Shown: positions 53,717 through 63,849, numbered from the stretch's first letter. The stretch: 64,000 nt of DNA from JAFMPW01 sp041743085 (GCA_041743085.1 JBGTNL010000022.1:179768-243767), one strand, 5' to 3'. The notes: generated by a model not told the origin, from the sequence alone. A program made the numbers and translations.

Positions 53717-53896
53717 ATGGAAAAAGTAATAAAGTGCCGGGACGTCGGATTCGACTGTGATGGTGTTATCCGTGCCGAAACAGAGCGGGAAGCACTTCAA
53801 ATGGCAGCGGCGCATGCAAAAAATGAACATGGCGTAAATCATGTTACCTCGGAGATGGTGGATAAGATCAAATCCGTGATGAAAGACGAAGGTTGA
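53717..53896 (+). CDS. DUF1059 family small protein
   Basis: 59 residues from MEKVIKCRDVGFDCDGVIRA: a CRDVGFDCD zinc-like cysteine pair near residues 7-15, the helix ETEREALQMAAAHAKNEHG, and a final VTSEMVDKIKSVMKDEG. This is the DUF1059 pattern. Function unknown. It stands alone between the pseudogene and the RND efflux operon (convergent), and an imperfect TATCTTTT -7-like sequence is at about 53585. The gap 53435-53716 is otherwise featureless. Confidence 0.88.
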   Translation: MEKVIKCRDVGFDCDGVIRAETEREALQMAAAHAKNEHGVNHVTSEMVDKIKSVMKDEG

Positions 53897-53974
53897 GGAA
53901 TAGCGGAACTGAATTTTAATACATTCATCCCTTCTTAATGATCACCGGATCTTGCCTTGGGCAGGAGCATTTCG

Positions 53975-56900
53975 TTAAGTTTCGCTAACCTCCACATGTT
54001 TGACGGTTCTCCCCTTTCTAAGCAATAGGGTCAGGTCTTCAAGCACCAGATAGAGGCATGGAACGATCACTAATATAATTGCGGTGGCAAATACTATCCC
54101 AAAGCCCAGGGAAATGGCCATAGGAATAAGGTAGAACGCCTGGCTAGAAGTTTCAAGAATAATGGGTGTTAAGCCCCCGAAAGTTGTCAGTGTGGTGAGC
54201 ATGATGGGTCTGAACCTCCGTAGTCCCGCTTCGTGAATAGCTTCATAAATGGTGTGGGTCATTCGTTTTTTGTTCGCATAATCGATCATTATCAGGGAAT
54301 CGTTTACCACAACCCCGGAGAGTGCAATAACACCCATAAGACTTACCAGAGACAGGTCGTACCCCAACAAAATGTGCCCGAGAACCGCCCCTACGATACC
54401 AAAAGGAATAGCTGTCATCACAATAAGGGGTTGGGTATAGCTCTGAAAGGCGATCGCCAGCAAGGCATAGATGATCATCATGGCCATAGAGTACCCGCCC
54501 CAGAGGCTTTCGGTGGATTCCCGCATATCGGCCTGGCTCCCTTCAAAGCTCCAGGTAATACCGGGAAAGTCGGCCCTTAATTGTGGCAACACTTCCTCTT
54601 GCACCGACTTAAGCACCCTGGTGACCGCATTGGCCGGTTCCACATCCATTCCTACATTTACCACCCGTCTTCCGTCCCTTCTATCTATGCTTGTAAAGGC
54701 TTCGCGCTGTTCTACCCTTACTACGTCCAGTAAAGGCACTTCCACTCCGTCAGGGGTGCGAATTAAAAAATTTTCCAGGTTACGGATGTCTTTCCGCTCC
54801 TCAAGGGGTAACTTTACCCGTACTTCAATTTCGTTCATCCCCCGCAACTGCCGCATGGCCAAAGCTCCAAAAAATGCATCTCGTACCTGCCGGCCTACGT
54901 CGGAGGAGGTAAGTCCGAGGTTACGCCCCTCGGGTAACAATTTAAAATCATATTGAAGCTTTCCTTTATTGTAATTGTCATTGACGTCGCGGGTAGACTC
55001 AAAGGACTCCATCCTTTCAAAAAAAGCAGCACTCGCCCGTTCCAGGACATCGATCTCCGAATGGCTCAGATCCACACTGATATCCTGCTGAAACCCCCCT
55101 GGACCTCGCTCCGCTTCAAAGGTGATCTGGTCTACCCCCTCAATATCGCCAATCTCATCGCGCCATAGCGCTATCACCTCTCCGGCCGTCATATCACGTT
55201 CATCCGGTGGCCGTAAGACGATCTCCACGTCAATGAAATTCTGGCCTCTTACATTTGTTTTAATGCCTTCGGCTACTTCGTCCAAATTGTGCTTATCGAA
55301 CATCCTTTGTGTGGCCAGAGTGATATCCTCCGCAACCTTCGCAGCCTGATCCGGGGTAGTCCCAACGGGGAGAGTGACCCCGGCTTCTATTTCGTCCGCC
55401 GCTACCTCGGGCATCATGATCATTCCCATATGATCGCTCAGACCATAGCCGCCTACCATGATAAGCAAGGCGAGGGCTGCGCATAGGGTAATATACCGGT
55501 ATTTGAGGCAGCGATCCAAAAAGGGCCTGTAGTATTTGTCTATGATCCTGTTAAAGCCTTGGGCAAAGGATTTTTGCCACCGCTCCAGATGGTTTACGAT
55601 CGCCAGGCCCTTCTTTTTCGAGATATGCCCTAAATGAGAGGGGAGGATAAATAAGGCTTCAAGCAGTGACACCCCTAAAATAACGATAACCACCGTCGGC
55701 AGAGGCCACCAGAATTTCCCTGTTTCCCCGGGCATAAAAAGCAGTGGTATAAAGGCGATGATAGTAGTGAGGATGCTGAAGATCACCGGTTTGGACACAT
55801 CTTTGGTTCCTGCAATTGCGGCGTCCATAAACCCCACGCCCTTTTGCCTGTATTCGTAAATATTTTCACCTACTACAATTGCATCGTCTACTACGATCCC
55901 CAAGACAACCAGGAAACCAAACATGGAAATCATATTGATACTGACGCCTATCAGCGGCAGAAAGACAATACCCCCGATAAAGGAAATAGTCATCCCCATC
56001 ATCACCCAGAAAGCCAGGCGGTATTCCAGAAATAACGTAAGGATGATCAAAACTATGATAATGGCCAGAATACCATTTTCGGTAAGCAGGGATAACCGTT
56101 CCCGGTAATCCTCAGCCCTATTGCTATCAATTCGGTATTCCACCCCGGGCGGTAATTGAAAATCCTCAAGAATGCCCTGTACGGTTTCCGCAATTTCCAG
56201 CGGTGATTGTTTGCCGATCCGGAAGATCTCGAGCTCCACGGAGGGGGTTTTGTTAAATTGCCCGTGAAATCCTGTTTCTTCAAAGCCATCCGTGATGACC
56301 GCTATATCGTTCAGGGATACCTTGGCTCCTGAAGGAGAGGAAACAATGGTGATATTCCCAAATTCTTCAGCCCATTGTTTGCGCTCCTGCATTCGGAGAA
56401 GGATCTCGCCCGACTGTGTTTCTACAGCCCCTGCGGGCACATCTTCACTACTCTGTGCAATGATATCGGCCACCTGGCCCAGGGTCAGGTTGTACTGCCT
56501 TAGGTTACGCCGGGAGATCTCCACATGCGTAACATATTCCGGAACGTTACCGATTTCCACCTGGGTGATCTGTGGTACGCTCAACAGCCTGTTGCGTAGG
56601 CGCTCTGCCAGTTTTCGCAGGGTCCAGATATCCACATTGCCGTAAAGCCCTAATTCCATAACGTCTTGCTGCCTGTCCTGAAGGCTCACCTCAGGTTCTT
56701 CAATATCGTCGGGAAAGGTACGTATACGGTTTACTTCCTGGTCAATATCCTGAAAGGCCTTCATGCGGTCAGCGCCGGCCACCAGTTCTATCATCACCTG
56801 CCCGGATCCCTCCCCGGCCGTGGATACAATCTCCTTGATCCCCTGGACACCCCTTACCGCCTCTTCCACTGGTAACAGGATCCCCTGCTCTACTTCGGCC

Positions 56901-57088
56901 GGTGCAGCACCGGGATAGACCACACTCACTTCAACGAAGTCGAGTTGAAACTGAGGGAAAACTTCTTTCTGTATATGGAACATCGTCCAAATACCACCGC
57001 CAATAAGGACAACCATCAGCAGATTGGCCGCGATCGCATTTCGTGCCATATAACCTATGGCGCCCTCTTTCTTACGCTTTTCCTCCAT
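53975..57088 (-). CDS. RND-family efflux permease
   Basis: 1037 residues with twelve membrane segments and two large periplasmic loops. The N-terminal RND segment ANLLMVVLIGGGIWTM and the proton-relay acidic pair Asp401-Asp402 (GIVVDDAIVVGENI) in the fourth membrane helix are intact. It pumps substrates through the adaptor and outer-membrane factor encoded just upstream on the same strand. Substrate unknown; the branch resembles the heavy-metal/hydrophobe group rather than AcrB strictly. Third gene of the tripartite operon; its start is 13 bases after the adaptor stop. Confidence 0.97.
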   Translation of the reverse strand: MEEKRKKEGAIGYMARNAIAANLLMVVLIGGGIWTMFHIQKEVFPQFQLDFVEVSVVYPGAAPAEVEQGILLPVEEAVRGVQGIKEIVSTAGEGSGQVMIELVAGADRMKAFQDIDQEVNRIRTFPDDIEEPEVSLQDRQQDVMELGLYGNVDIWTLRKLAERLRNRLLSVPQITQVEIGNVPEYVTHVEISRRNLRQYNLTLGQVADIIAQSSEDVPAGAVETQSGEILLRMQERKQWAEEFGNITIVSSPSGAKVSLNDIAVITDGFEETGFHGQFNKTPSVELEIFRIGKQSPLEIAETVQGILEDFQLPPGVEYRIDSNRAEDYRERLSLLTENGILAIIIVLIILTLFLEYRLAFWVMMGMTISFIGGIVFLPLIGVSINMISMFGFLVVLGIVVDDAIVVGENIYEYRQKGVGFMDAAIAGTKDVSKPVIFSILTTIIAFIPLLFMPGETGKFWWPLPTVVIVILGVSLLEALFILPSHLGHISKKKGLAIVNHLERWQKSFAQGFNRIIDKYYRPFLDRCLKYRYITLCAALALLIMVGGYGLSDHMGMIMMPEVAADEIEAGVTLPVGTTPDQAAKVAEDITLATQRMFDKHNLDEVAEGIKTNVRGQNFIDVEIVLRPPDERDMTAGEVIALWRDEIGDIEGVDQITFEAERGPGGFQQDISVDLSHSEIDVLERASAAFFERMESFESTRDVNDNYNKGKLQYDFKLLPEGRNLGLTSSDVGRQVRDAFFGALAMRQLRGMNEIEVRVKLPLEERKDIRNLENFLIRTPDGVEVPLLDVVRVEQREAFTSIDRRDGRRVVNVGMDVEPANAVTRVLKSVQEEVLPQLRADFPGITWSFEGSQADMRESTESLWGGYSMAMMIIYALLAIAFQSYTQPLIVMTAIPFGIVGAVLGHILLGYDLSLVSLMGVIALSGVVVNDSLIMIDYANKKRMTHTIYEAIHEAGLRRFRPIMLTTLTTFGGLTPIILETSSQAFYLIPMAISLGFGIVFATAIILVIVPCLYLVLEDLTLLLRKGRTVKHVEVSET

Positions 57089-57101
57089 ATAATACTACTT
57101 C

Positions 57102-58301
57102 TTAATTTTTCATTTCCATATTGCCTGTTGCGGAATCCGTTGCCTGGGTTCGCAGTCCTATCCCTTCGGTAACGGTACTTAAGTTGGTGGTCACCACCAG
57201 GTCCTGATCACTTAGCCCCTTGTTGATATAGGTGTATTTAGAATCATTTAGGACGATATTCACCTCGCGAATAGAGAGCTTCCCATCTTCCATGACCCAT
57301 ACCGTCTGGTTGCTACGCAGATAATCACGGGGAAGCCGGACTACATCTTCTAATTTATCTCCCCGCATTTGTGCGTCCACAAAGGCGCCGATCATTAACC
57401 TGGGTAATTCTTCTTTCCCTTTCTCATTTGCCAAAGGGTCCGCTACCCTTACCAATACCCGTGCAAGCCGGGTTTGATCATCCAAAGCCCCGACCTGCCT
57501 GTGTAAGTAACCTTCCCGGTAGGCATTATCTCCCCAGGCGGTGCTACTCATAATTTTTACCAGGGATCCCTTTTCCTTTTCGGTACCGGGAAAGGAGAGC
57601 CATTTCAATTTATCCACAGCTACATTCACCACCACCCAGTAATGCTCCGTGCCTACCAGACGCCCCAGGTTATCCCCCGGTGAAACCTGGGAACCTACCG
57701 TAACATTCTGACTCAGGATATGCGCATCAAAAGGTGACCTTAAGGTAGTCCGGTCAAGATTTAGTTCGGCCTGTGCCACCGAGGCCTGGCCTGCCTTCAC
57801 CGTGGACTTTACCGCATCGAGCTGAGGTCGCCTTAGTACCAGCGACTTTTCAGCGTCGGAAAGCGAATCCCCGCCGATAAGGGCGAGATCCTGTTCCGCT
57901 ACCTGCTGCCTGCCCATTTCCATGTTCAGGTTGGTTTGGGATTGCTGAAGCTCACTTTTTCTGAGCTCCAGTGTATTCCTATAATCCGAGGGATCTATTT
58001 GCAGCAATATTTCATTCTTCTTTACAAACCCACCGGGTGTAAAGGCCGGGGAGCGTCGGACGATCTGGCCGCCTACGAGCGGACTAAGCATTACATCCTC
58101 TACAGGTTGTACCGTGCCGGTAGCCGAAAACACCGGTTGAAAATCTCCCTGTTCTACCTCTACAACGTCTACCAGCATTGCGGTTTCCCGGGTTGCTCCT
58201 TCACGTTTCGCGGTTGGTTCCGTAAAAAATATCATCGTAGTGACCACCACTCCTGCAAGCAGTATCCCCACACAAATAATCACTATTTTCCTTTTGTTCA
58301 T
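57102..58301 (-). CDS. RND efflux periplasmic adaptor (HlyD/MFP family)
   Basis: 399 residues: one N-terminal membrane anchor (about 5-27), a lipoyl-like half-domain, a coiled-coil hairpin (about 115-195), the second lipoyl half-motif (RTTLRSPFDAHILSQNVTVG) and a beta-barrel domain. It links the inner-membrane permease to the outer-membrane factor. Middle gene of the operon with gaps of 21 bases (to the outer-membrane factor) and 13 bases (to the permease). Confidence 0.95.
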   Translation of the reverse strand: MNKRKIVIICVGILLAGVVVTTMIFFTEPTAKREGATRETAMLVDVVEVEQGDFQPVFSATGTVQPVEDVMLSPLVGGQIVRRSPAFTPGGFVKKNEILLQIDPSDYRNTLELRKSELQQSQTNLNMEMGRQQVAEQDLALIGGDSLSDAEKSLVLRRPQLDAVKSTVKAGQASVAQAELNLDRTTLRSPFDAHILSQNVTVGSQVSPGDNLGRLVGTEHYWVVVNVAVDKLKWLSFPGTEKEKGSLVKIMSSTAWGDNAYREGYLHRQVGALDDQTRLARVLVRVADPLANEKGKEELPRLMIGAFVDAQMRGDKLEDVVRLPRDYLRSNQTVWVMEDGKLSIREVNIVLNDSKYTYINKGLSDQDLVVTTNLSTVTEGIGLRTQATDSATGNMEMKN

Positions 58302-58322
58302 TTTACAATAGCTATGTTACCT

Positions 58323-59732
58323 CTACGGATTTATGGTTCTCCCGGTCTCAAACCCTCCTGCCAACGCCCGGTATAGACCAATACGTATTTCCAGTTGTGA
58401 TCGCCTGGCATCAATTAGATCCCTGCGCAATTGCTGCTCCTGGTCCAGTCCGAGCAAGACATCGAGATAAGGGCTTAATCCATTTAAAAATTCTATCCTT
58501 AACTGTCCATTCGTTTTTTTTGCCAGTTCAAGTTGGCGTTCCAATACTTCCAACCGCTCTTTTTGTTTGAGTTCCCGAATCAGGGCATCCTCTACTTCAC
58601 GAAAAGCCTCTAGTACCGTTTGCCCGTACTCGTAAAGCCGCTGTTGTTTAACGGCTTCAGAACGGTTAGTTTCGGCGCTTAGCCGGCCCCCGTATAACAG
58701 CGGTGCTACCAGGTTCCCCGTAATGGAATAAGCCCAATCCTGAAAAAGGGATTCAAAATTATTGGAGCGCAACTGGCCGGAAATCCTTAGTGACAGCCGG
58801 GGGTACTTGCTCTGTACCGCGGAAGCCCAGTCCCTGTCCGCGGCCAGCAATACGCTGTAGGCTCGTTGAATATCCGGACGCCTGCGTACCAGTTCGAGGG
58901 GAAGGCCCGTTTGGGGCATAGTCGGTAATTCGGGAAGTACTGTATTAACAATACTAACATCTTCCCGGGGTGCACGCCCTAAGAGTACGGCCAATTGATT
59001 TTCGAGTACTTGTATATTGGTTTCGAAGAATATTTTCTGACTCCTGGTCTCTTCCAGGAGTTGTATTTGGCGCAGGATATCTACTGCCCTGATCTGCCCA
59101 CTTCCGAAACGGGCCCTTATCAGCTTTACGATATTTTCATTGGTGGTTATCTGCTCTTCTGCCAATATCCGTTGTTTCCGTGCTGCCAGCAATTGATACC
59201 AGGTTAGGGTGACCTCTGCGGAGAGAGACATTGCTGCTGTTTGATAATCCGCTAGGCTAGCTTCGGCCCTGAATTTTTCTGCCTGTACCGCGGTCTTTAT
59301 ACGGCCCCACAGATCGAGTTCATAGCTGGCCGAAAGGCCTAATTGGGTATTTTCACCACCAGCAAAGTCGGGCTCAGGGCGGCTAAAAGCGCTTTGGGCG
59401 GTAGCCTCCATCTGCGGCCATTTGTCCGCAGCTTCTCGAGCCACTACGGCTTGTGCTGCCCGGAATTGTTGCCATGTAGCTGTTAGGTCCAAGTTGGTAT
59501 TGAGGGCACTGTCTACCAAAATGTTGAGGTCAGGGTCTCCGAAGGCTGTCCACCATTTTTCGGGTATCACTTCGTTCCCGGTAAAGGAGAAGTTCTCGGA
59601 TGACGCTACCGGAAGATCCACACCGGATATTTTGGGAGCGCAGGCAGAGAGGACTAACAGCGCCAGAGGGAGCCACCGTCCGCGGATGGGGATCGAATTC
59701 CTGCGGGTTATCTGACGATTTCTTTTTAGCAT
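58323..59732 (-). CDS. NodT-family outer membrane efflux lipoprotein (TolC-like)
   Basis: 469 residues from MLKRNRQITRRNSIPIRGRW; this start gives a signal with lipobox (VLSAC, Cys31). A longer frame from 59801 is possible but lacks reason. Two outer-membrane efflux repeats follow: WWTAFGDPDLNILVDSAL (about 60-77) and later ADYQTAAMSLSAEVTLTWYQ and LELVRRRPDIQRAYSVLLAA. It forms the outer-membrane channel of the RND pump. First gene of the operon, so the promoter is upstream of 59732. Confidence 0.95.
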   Translation of the reverse strand: MLKRNRQITRRNSIPIRGRWLPLALLVLSACAPKISGVDLPVASSENFSFTGNEVIPEKWWTAFGDPDLNILVDSALNTNLDLTATWQQFRAAQAVVAREAADKWPQMEATAQSAFSRPEPDFAGGENTQLGLSASYELDLWGRIKTAVQAEKFRAEASLADYQTAAMSLSAEVTLTWYQLLAARKQRILAEEQITTNENIVKLIRARFGSGQIRAVDILRQIQLLEETRSQKIFFETNIQVLENQLAVLLGRAPREDVSIVNTVLPELPTMPQTGLPLELVRRRPDIQRAYSVLLAADRDWASAVQSKYPRLSLRISGQLRSNNFESLFQDWAYSITGNLVAPLLYGGRLSAETNRSEAVKQQRLYEYGQTVLEAFREVEDALIRELKQKERLEVLERQLELAKKTNGQLRIEFLNGLSPYLDVLLGLDQEQQLRRDLIDARRSQLEIRIGLYRALAGGFETGRTINP

Positions 59733-59893
59733 ACAATTAGTGGATCCAAAATGATATTTCCCAGTTTTATGCTGTGGTTTTGTTGACCGGACCCGCGGCA
59801 CTCAAGTCATAGCAGTTAAACGGCCGGACAATTTTTATACCGGCATATACAGAAGCTGTCGTTCCAATAAAAAATTTCTCGAAACCGACCATC

Positions 59894-59955
59894 CCTGCCT
59901 GCCGGCAGGCAGGCTCAAGGCAGAGCCATAGGGAAATTACTTAGATTAAAGTTAC
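59894..59955. repeat. 20-bp perfect GC palindrome plus repeat tail
   Basis: CCTGCCTGCCGGCAGGCAGG occupies 59894-59913. It is followed by CTCAAGGCAGAGCCATAGGG and AATTACTTAGATTAAAG (to about 59951). Those two tails recur at 63313-63332 and 63512-63548. The rest of the gap 59733-60274 holds no recognisable gene. Confidence 0.6.
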
Positions 59956-60274
59956 ATTTTTTTATGAAGTTTACAATGGAAGAGGATAAAATTAGGCTTT
60001 TATTGTTCTTTAAAAAAAGTGGTTAAAATGCTAAACAAAAAATTTCAAAAGCGAATTGGAGAGTGAATTACCTTGGTGACCGGTCTGGAGGTTTACACAT
60101 TAAGATGAAGAAAGTTTAAGTGGTTGTACCGTAGCTCCAGTCGAAAAAACGGTATAACGCTAAACACAGTACGCAATGGGCTAAGATGAAAAAATGTATT
60201 TTGCTATAATTGCTGTAACAAAAGGGAGATACCCGCCACTCATTAGAGGAGCTATTGCATAAACCCTTTCATTT

Positions 60275-61078
60275 ATGACTCAGAAAACAGCAGCGCTTTC
60301 CCCCGAAGACCTGGCCCTCCTCAAAACCGCCAAATGGCAAATGGAGGAGATCGGCTGGGCCATGAAGGGATTAAATAGAATGGGAAATATCATTGAAAGT
60401 CGCATCAAGCTCTTGCCGCAAAAACAGCAAACGTGGTTACAGCGGCTTTCCTATAAAGTGCTGCATACCGTGGTAAAAAGCAACCTGGTTTCCATGAAAC
60501 AGGGCAAGGCCAATGTCGGGCCTTCAAATAAAACATATAAAGCACTGGTTACCGCTTCGGGGGCCATAGGCGGGGCTTTTGGAGCGGCGGCCTTTGCCGC
60601 GGACCTCACCCTTGCCACCAAGCTCATGATGCGTTCCATCATGGACATCGCACGTAGTGAAGGCGAAGACCTCTCTACCCTGGATACCCAGTTGGCTTGC
60701 CTACAGGTCTTTGCACTCGGCGGGAATTCCAAACACGACAATAGCCTGGAAACTGGCTATTATGCTTCACGAATTGCTATCAATTCGGCCCTTAAGGGGG
60801 GCGGTTCTCTTGCTGCCAAGACGTTGGAAGGGATAATGACCGGCAGTACCAAACCGCTGTTGCAAGCCATCGCAGCGGTAGCCGCCAGGTTTAGCGTACA
60901 GGTATCTGAAAAATTTGTGGCGCAGGCCATTCCTATTATCGGGGCTGCAGGGGGCGCTTCCATCAATCTCGCGTTTATTGATCATTTTCAGAAAATGGCG
61001 CAATCACATTTTGCCATCAGAAGGCTTGAACGAAAATACGGGGTGGAGGTTGTTAAGGAGGCGTACGAGGCTCAATAG
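60275..61078 (+). CDS. EcsC family protein
   Basis: 267 residues with repeated glycine/alanine-rich segments typical of EcsC: ALVTASGAIGGAFGAAAFAA (about 90-109), DLTLATKLMMRSIMDIAR, and a second half with AQAIPIIGAAGGASINLAFI near the C-terminus. Helical and probably membrane-associated. Named after a B. subtilis gene of the ecs operon; biochemical role not known. Monocistronic. Confidence 0.93.
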   Translation: MTQKTAALSPEDLALLKTAKWQMEEIGWAMKGLNRMGNIIESRIKLLPQKQQTWLQRLSYKVLHTVVKSNLVSMKQGKANVGPSNKTYKALVTASGAIGGAFGAAAFAADLTLATKLMMRSIMDIARSEGEDLSTLDTQLACLQVFALGGNSKHDNSLETGYYASRIAINSALKGGGSLAAKTLEGIMTGSTKPLLQAIAAVAARFSVQVSEKFVAQAIPIIGAAGGASINLAFIDHFQKMAQSHFAIRRLERKYGVEVVKEAYEAQ

Positions 61079-61130
61079 ATAGTGGGTGGCTGCAGTTGGT
61101 TGGTAGCGTATTAAATTCAAGATTTCAGGT

Positions 61131-61185
61131 TTCCGAGATCAACGAATTTTCAGATTGCCAAATTTTCAGATTAATACATTTTCAA
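61131..61185. repeat. Degenerate word array (TTTTCAGATT-type)
   Basis: About 55 bases of overlapping degenerate words: TTCCGAGATCAACGAATTTTC, TTTCAGATTGCCAAA, TTTTCAGATTAATACA, TTTTC. Style resembles the arrays at 941-1000 and 63850-63925. The gap 61079-61328 is otherwise featureless. Confidence 0.5.
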
Positions 61186-61328
61186 AGAAATAAATTAGCT
61201 TACTTAAGGTTTGTTAGAAATTTCACGCATTGGGTTGCACAACACCTCTTCCTCCGGAAATAATTCCTATCTTAAAAAAGTTTTCAAAAGCCATAGAAAA
61301 ATAGCGATAAACATCAAAAATACCCCCT

Positions 61329-62132
61329 ATGAATACCAAAGAATTGTTTGCCATCGGTCTTTTACTTTTGTTGTCCTTCAGTTGTAAAGAAGGATCCAAA
61401 ACCACTGAAATTCCTGGAGAAAATAACGCTGAACTGGTAGGCCCCGAGTCCGATACAACAGACCCTAATGAAGATTGGCAACTTATTGTGAATGCCCAAC
61501 TTGATTCCTTGTATCCACTATATACCAAAGATGCATATAAAGTAGGTGATAAGGGCGAGATAGTAATGGGAGATCTGAGAATCATGGATTTGTACAAACA
61601 GAAAGGTCTGGTGATCAATAATATTAGCTCCACAGATAGGATCACTGCTGTATTAGACAGTACCATCATTTATGAGGTGGGAAAGTTTAGTACCCCGGAA
61701 CGTGTCACTTACCATCATTTAATTATCTGGCGTAAACAAGGGGAACAAATAAAACGGGAACTGGAATTGATAGCTGAAGGGATCCCGGACACTCCGGTTC
61801 CCGTAGAATTAGAAGAGCGGCGCAAAAAATGGATGTCCCTTTGCAATGCCCATAAAGTAACCGATCTTGTCAATGAATTGTATACTGAAAATGCCCTGTA
61901 TTATAACCACAAGCCCATGGTGGTAGGGAGAGAAGCGGTGATTAAAGAATACCAATATATGGATGATCCGAATTATCAATTGGGCCTGGAACCCTTGACG
62001 GTAGACGCTGTAAATGACAGCCTGGTCTTTGAGATAGGACGGTGTTCCGGATCCTATCGCGGAAACTATGCCCTCGTCTGGAAAAAAGGAGATGATGGAA
62101 TATGGCGGATTTTGCTGGATTCGAATATCTAG
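61329..62132 (+). CDS. Exported lipoprotein with two NTF2/SnoaL-like domains
   Basis: 267 residues: lipobox (LSFSC, Cys19), then an acidic linker, then two consecutive repeats of about 105 residues. Each repeat has an initial acidic/aromatic helix, a KDAYKVGDKGEIVMGD- or ENALYYNHKPMVVGREAV-like segment, and a beta-sheet with a tryptophan strand (HHLIIWRKQGEQIKREL, YALVWKKGDDGIWRILL). This is the DUF4440/SnoaL-like cone fold. Such domains bind small ligands or catalyse simple reactions; the substrate is unknown. Confidence 0.8.
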   Translation: MNTKELFAIGLLLLLSFSCKEGSKTTEIPGENNAELVGPESDTTDPNEDWQLIVNAQLDSLYPLYTKDAYKVGDKGEIVMGDLRIMDLYKQKGLVINNISSTDRITAVLDSTIIYEVGKFSTPERVTYHHLIIWRKQGEQIKRELELIAEGIPDTPVPVELEERRKKWMSLCNAHKVTDLVNELYTENALYYNHKPMVVGREAVIKEYQYMDDPNYQLGLEPLTVDAVNDSLVFEIGRCSGSYRGNYALVWKKGDDGIWRILLDSNI

Positions 62133-62353
62133 CCTATCTCTCATTCTGCCGGCCTCTGCGTTTTATTGCTGCAAAAATCTATTGGCAAGGCAGCCACGCA
62201 AAGGTTCGGGATTTCAAATTTGATTTCCTGAATCTTCCGTTACCTCACTTGTCTGGCTATCGCGGAACTTATGTTGGGAGAGGGATTATAAGAGGAACTT
62301 CTTCTAAGCCTTCCCTAATTCACTCAGGATAAACGGGAAGGAGCTATCTCATC

Positions 62354-63265
62354 TCAAAGGCCGGCTTCTTCTTCCATTGCCTTCCAATATGCTTCCATCC
62401 GGGATGTAAATCGGCGGGGATTTTCATGGTAAATTCGGGATCCCAGGGGCCAGGCCCGTTCCTGTAATTTCGCCCGTTGTTGTGCGATCAGGCCAAGCAG
62501 GACCTGTTTTTCTTTATCATCCCGAAACCCACCGGAATTTTCGTTTAAAGAGCTTTCCAGTACGGCAAGATCGTGATCTTCTCCAAGCAGATCGGCCAGC
62601 TTTCCCAGGCTTTCCTCAAGGGATTTTAATATTTCAGGCCATATCGGCCGGAGAAATCCCAGTTGATAGAAAAGATATTTTACGCGCTTACGCCATTGAT
62701 GTAAATTTTCCGAGGTTGGCTTGGACTGCGCTTTTTTCATCGCACTATGGCCCCTTAGATACACTCGCCTCAGACTACTGTAAAAGGCATCAAAATCCTC
62801 GGAATTGATCTCCCATTCCGTAATACCATCCTTTGTTGTTTTCAAAGTATCAAGGAGCTGTTCAATGGTGTTCTCCCCATCCTCCAATAACCGCTTAAGA
62901 AGTTTTGAGCGTTGTTGCTCTAAATTTGTGCGGATACTGATGAAAGCTTCCTCTGAAAGTTGCTCCGCATAATTTTCATTGAGCGAATCCAGTCTTTCCA
63001 AAAGTACGGCGCAGTCGCGGACTTCTCCCAATTGGCGACCTGCATCGCGCACAATAACATTGTTGGTTTTATAGGTGGACTCACCCAGTTCATCCCGGAC
63101 CAACCGAAGCAAAGCACGGATCTTTTTAAGATCTTTCCGAGTCTCGTGTATTGCTTTGTCCGTATCTTTCAGCTTACCCAAACGTCGTTCCGCATCCCGG
63201 AAAAGTCCATTTCCCAGGCGTTTTATACCTTTCTCCGGGATTTCGTCTGGTTTTAAATGATACAT
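62354..63265 (-). CDS. CHAD domain protein
   Basis: 303 residues, almost entirely helical with many Arg, Lys and conserved His-x-x-R/K motifs: AIHETRKDLKKIRALLRL (38-55), LHQWRKRVKYLFYQLGFL (about 187-204), both CHAD signatures that form a basic, polyphosphate-binding surface. CHAD proteins associate with polyphosphate granules. No adjacent CYTH domain or ppk gene in the window. Starts MYHLKPDEIPEKG at 63265. Confidence 0.95.
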   Translation of the reverse strand: MYHLKPDEIPEKGIKRLGNGLFRDAERRLGKLKDTDKAIHETRKDLKKIRALLRLVRDELGESTYKTNNVIVRDAGRQLGEVRDCAVLLERLDSLNENYAEQLSEEAFISIRTNLEQQRSKLLKRLLEDGENTIEQLLDTLKTTKDGITEWEINSEDFDAFYSSLRRVYLRGHSAMKKAQSKPTSENLHQWRKRVKYLFYQLGFLRPIWPEILKSLEESLGKLADLLGEDHDLAVLESSLNENSGGFRDDKEKQVLLGLIAQQRAKLQERAWPLGSRIYHENPRRFTSRMEAYWKAMEEEAGL

Positions 63266-63299
63266 TTTTTAAATAAAAAAATTCTTGAAAGTTTACCCG

Positions 63300-63557
63300 C
63301 CTCTGGCGGGCGACTATCCTCAAGGCAGAGCCATAGAGGTATACCTCGACAGGCTCGGCACAGGTTTCGCCGGTTTCATTTTGGCCTTGGGACCAAAAAC
63401 CGAAATTTTGTATTTTACCCCGCCCGGAACTGCTTAAAAGGCAGTTCCGACCCTGTGCATTCCTCTCTCTTCGTTCGTCGGATGCAAGAGGAGAGGTAAA
63501 TCGGAAACCCCTAGGCAGGGCCATAGGGGAATTACTTAGATTAAAGATACCGATTTT
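63300..63557. repeat. Dispersed ~180-bp element, copy B (most complete), with flanking repeat tails
   Basis: The region has CTCAAGGCAGAGCCATAG (about 63313-63330, also at 59914-59931), GTTTCATTTTGGCCTTGG, GGACCAAAAACC, the inverted pair GGAACTGC/GCAGTTCC (63426-63446), TGTGCATTCCTCTCTC, and GGATGCAAGAGGAGAGGT. It ends with AGGCAGGGCCATAGGG and GAATTACTTAGATTAAAG (63514-63547). Copy A (2240-2425) and the deleted copy C (about 17390-17500) align with it. A 116-codon minus frame crossing it is not a gene. Confidence 0.6.
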
Positions 63558-63849
63558 TTAAAGTGTGCCCACGCTGTTCTGCGTCACTATTGTAATATAA
63601 TTAATCCTATTCATTCTTTCTGACAAAAACTCACGTATGGTTTTTGCAACACCAACAAAGGGGATGAAAATCGCTTCAGACTGTCACATTCCCATTTCTA
63701 AAGGTCCCGGTTTTATCGAATTATGTGTTAACTTTACTTAACGGCATATGCTTCATCGGGGAGGGAAACTAAACCACTATGGATTGAAAATCCATGCCTG
63801 TCCGTCCTATGGCGGAGGTATTGAAAAGCAATGAAATTGCGAACAGTTA

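Noticed and set aside
59963..60025. A 20-codon frame beginning MKFTMEEDKIR
   Set aside because: Too short and AT-rich to separate from chance, and without any partner or repeat.
63260..63524. A 116-codon minus frame overlapping the CHAD start
   Set aside because: It runs across the dispersed repeat and its sequence reflects the repeat, not a gene.
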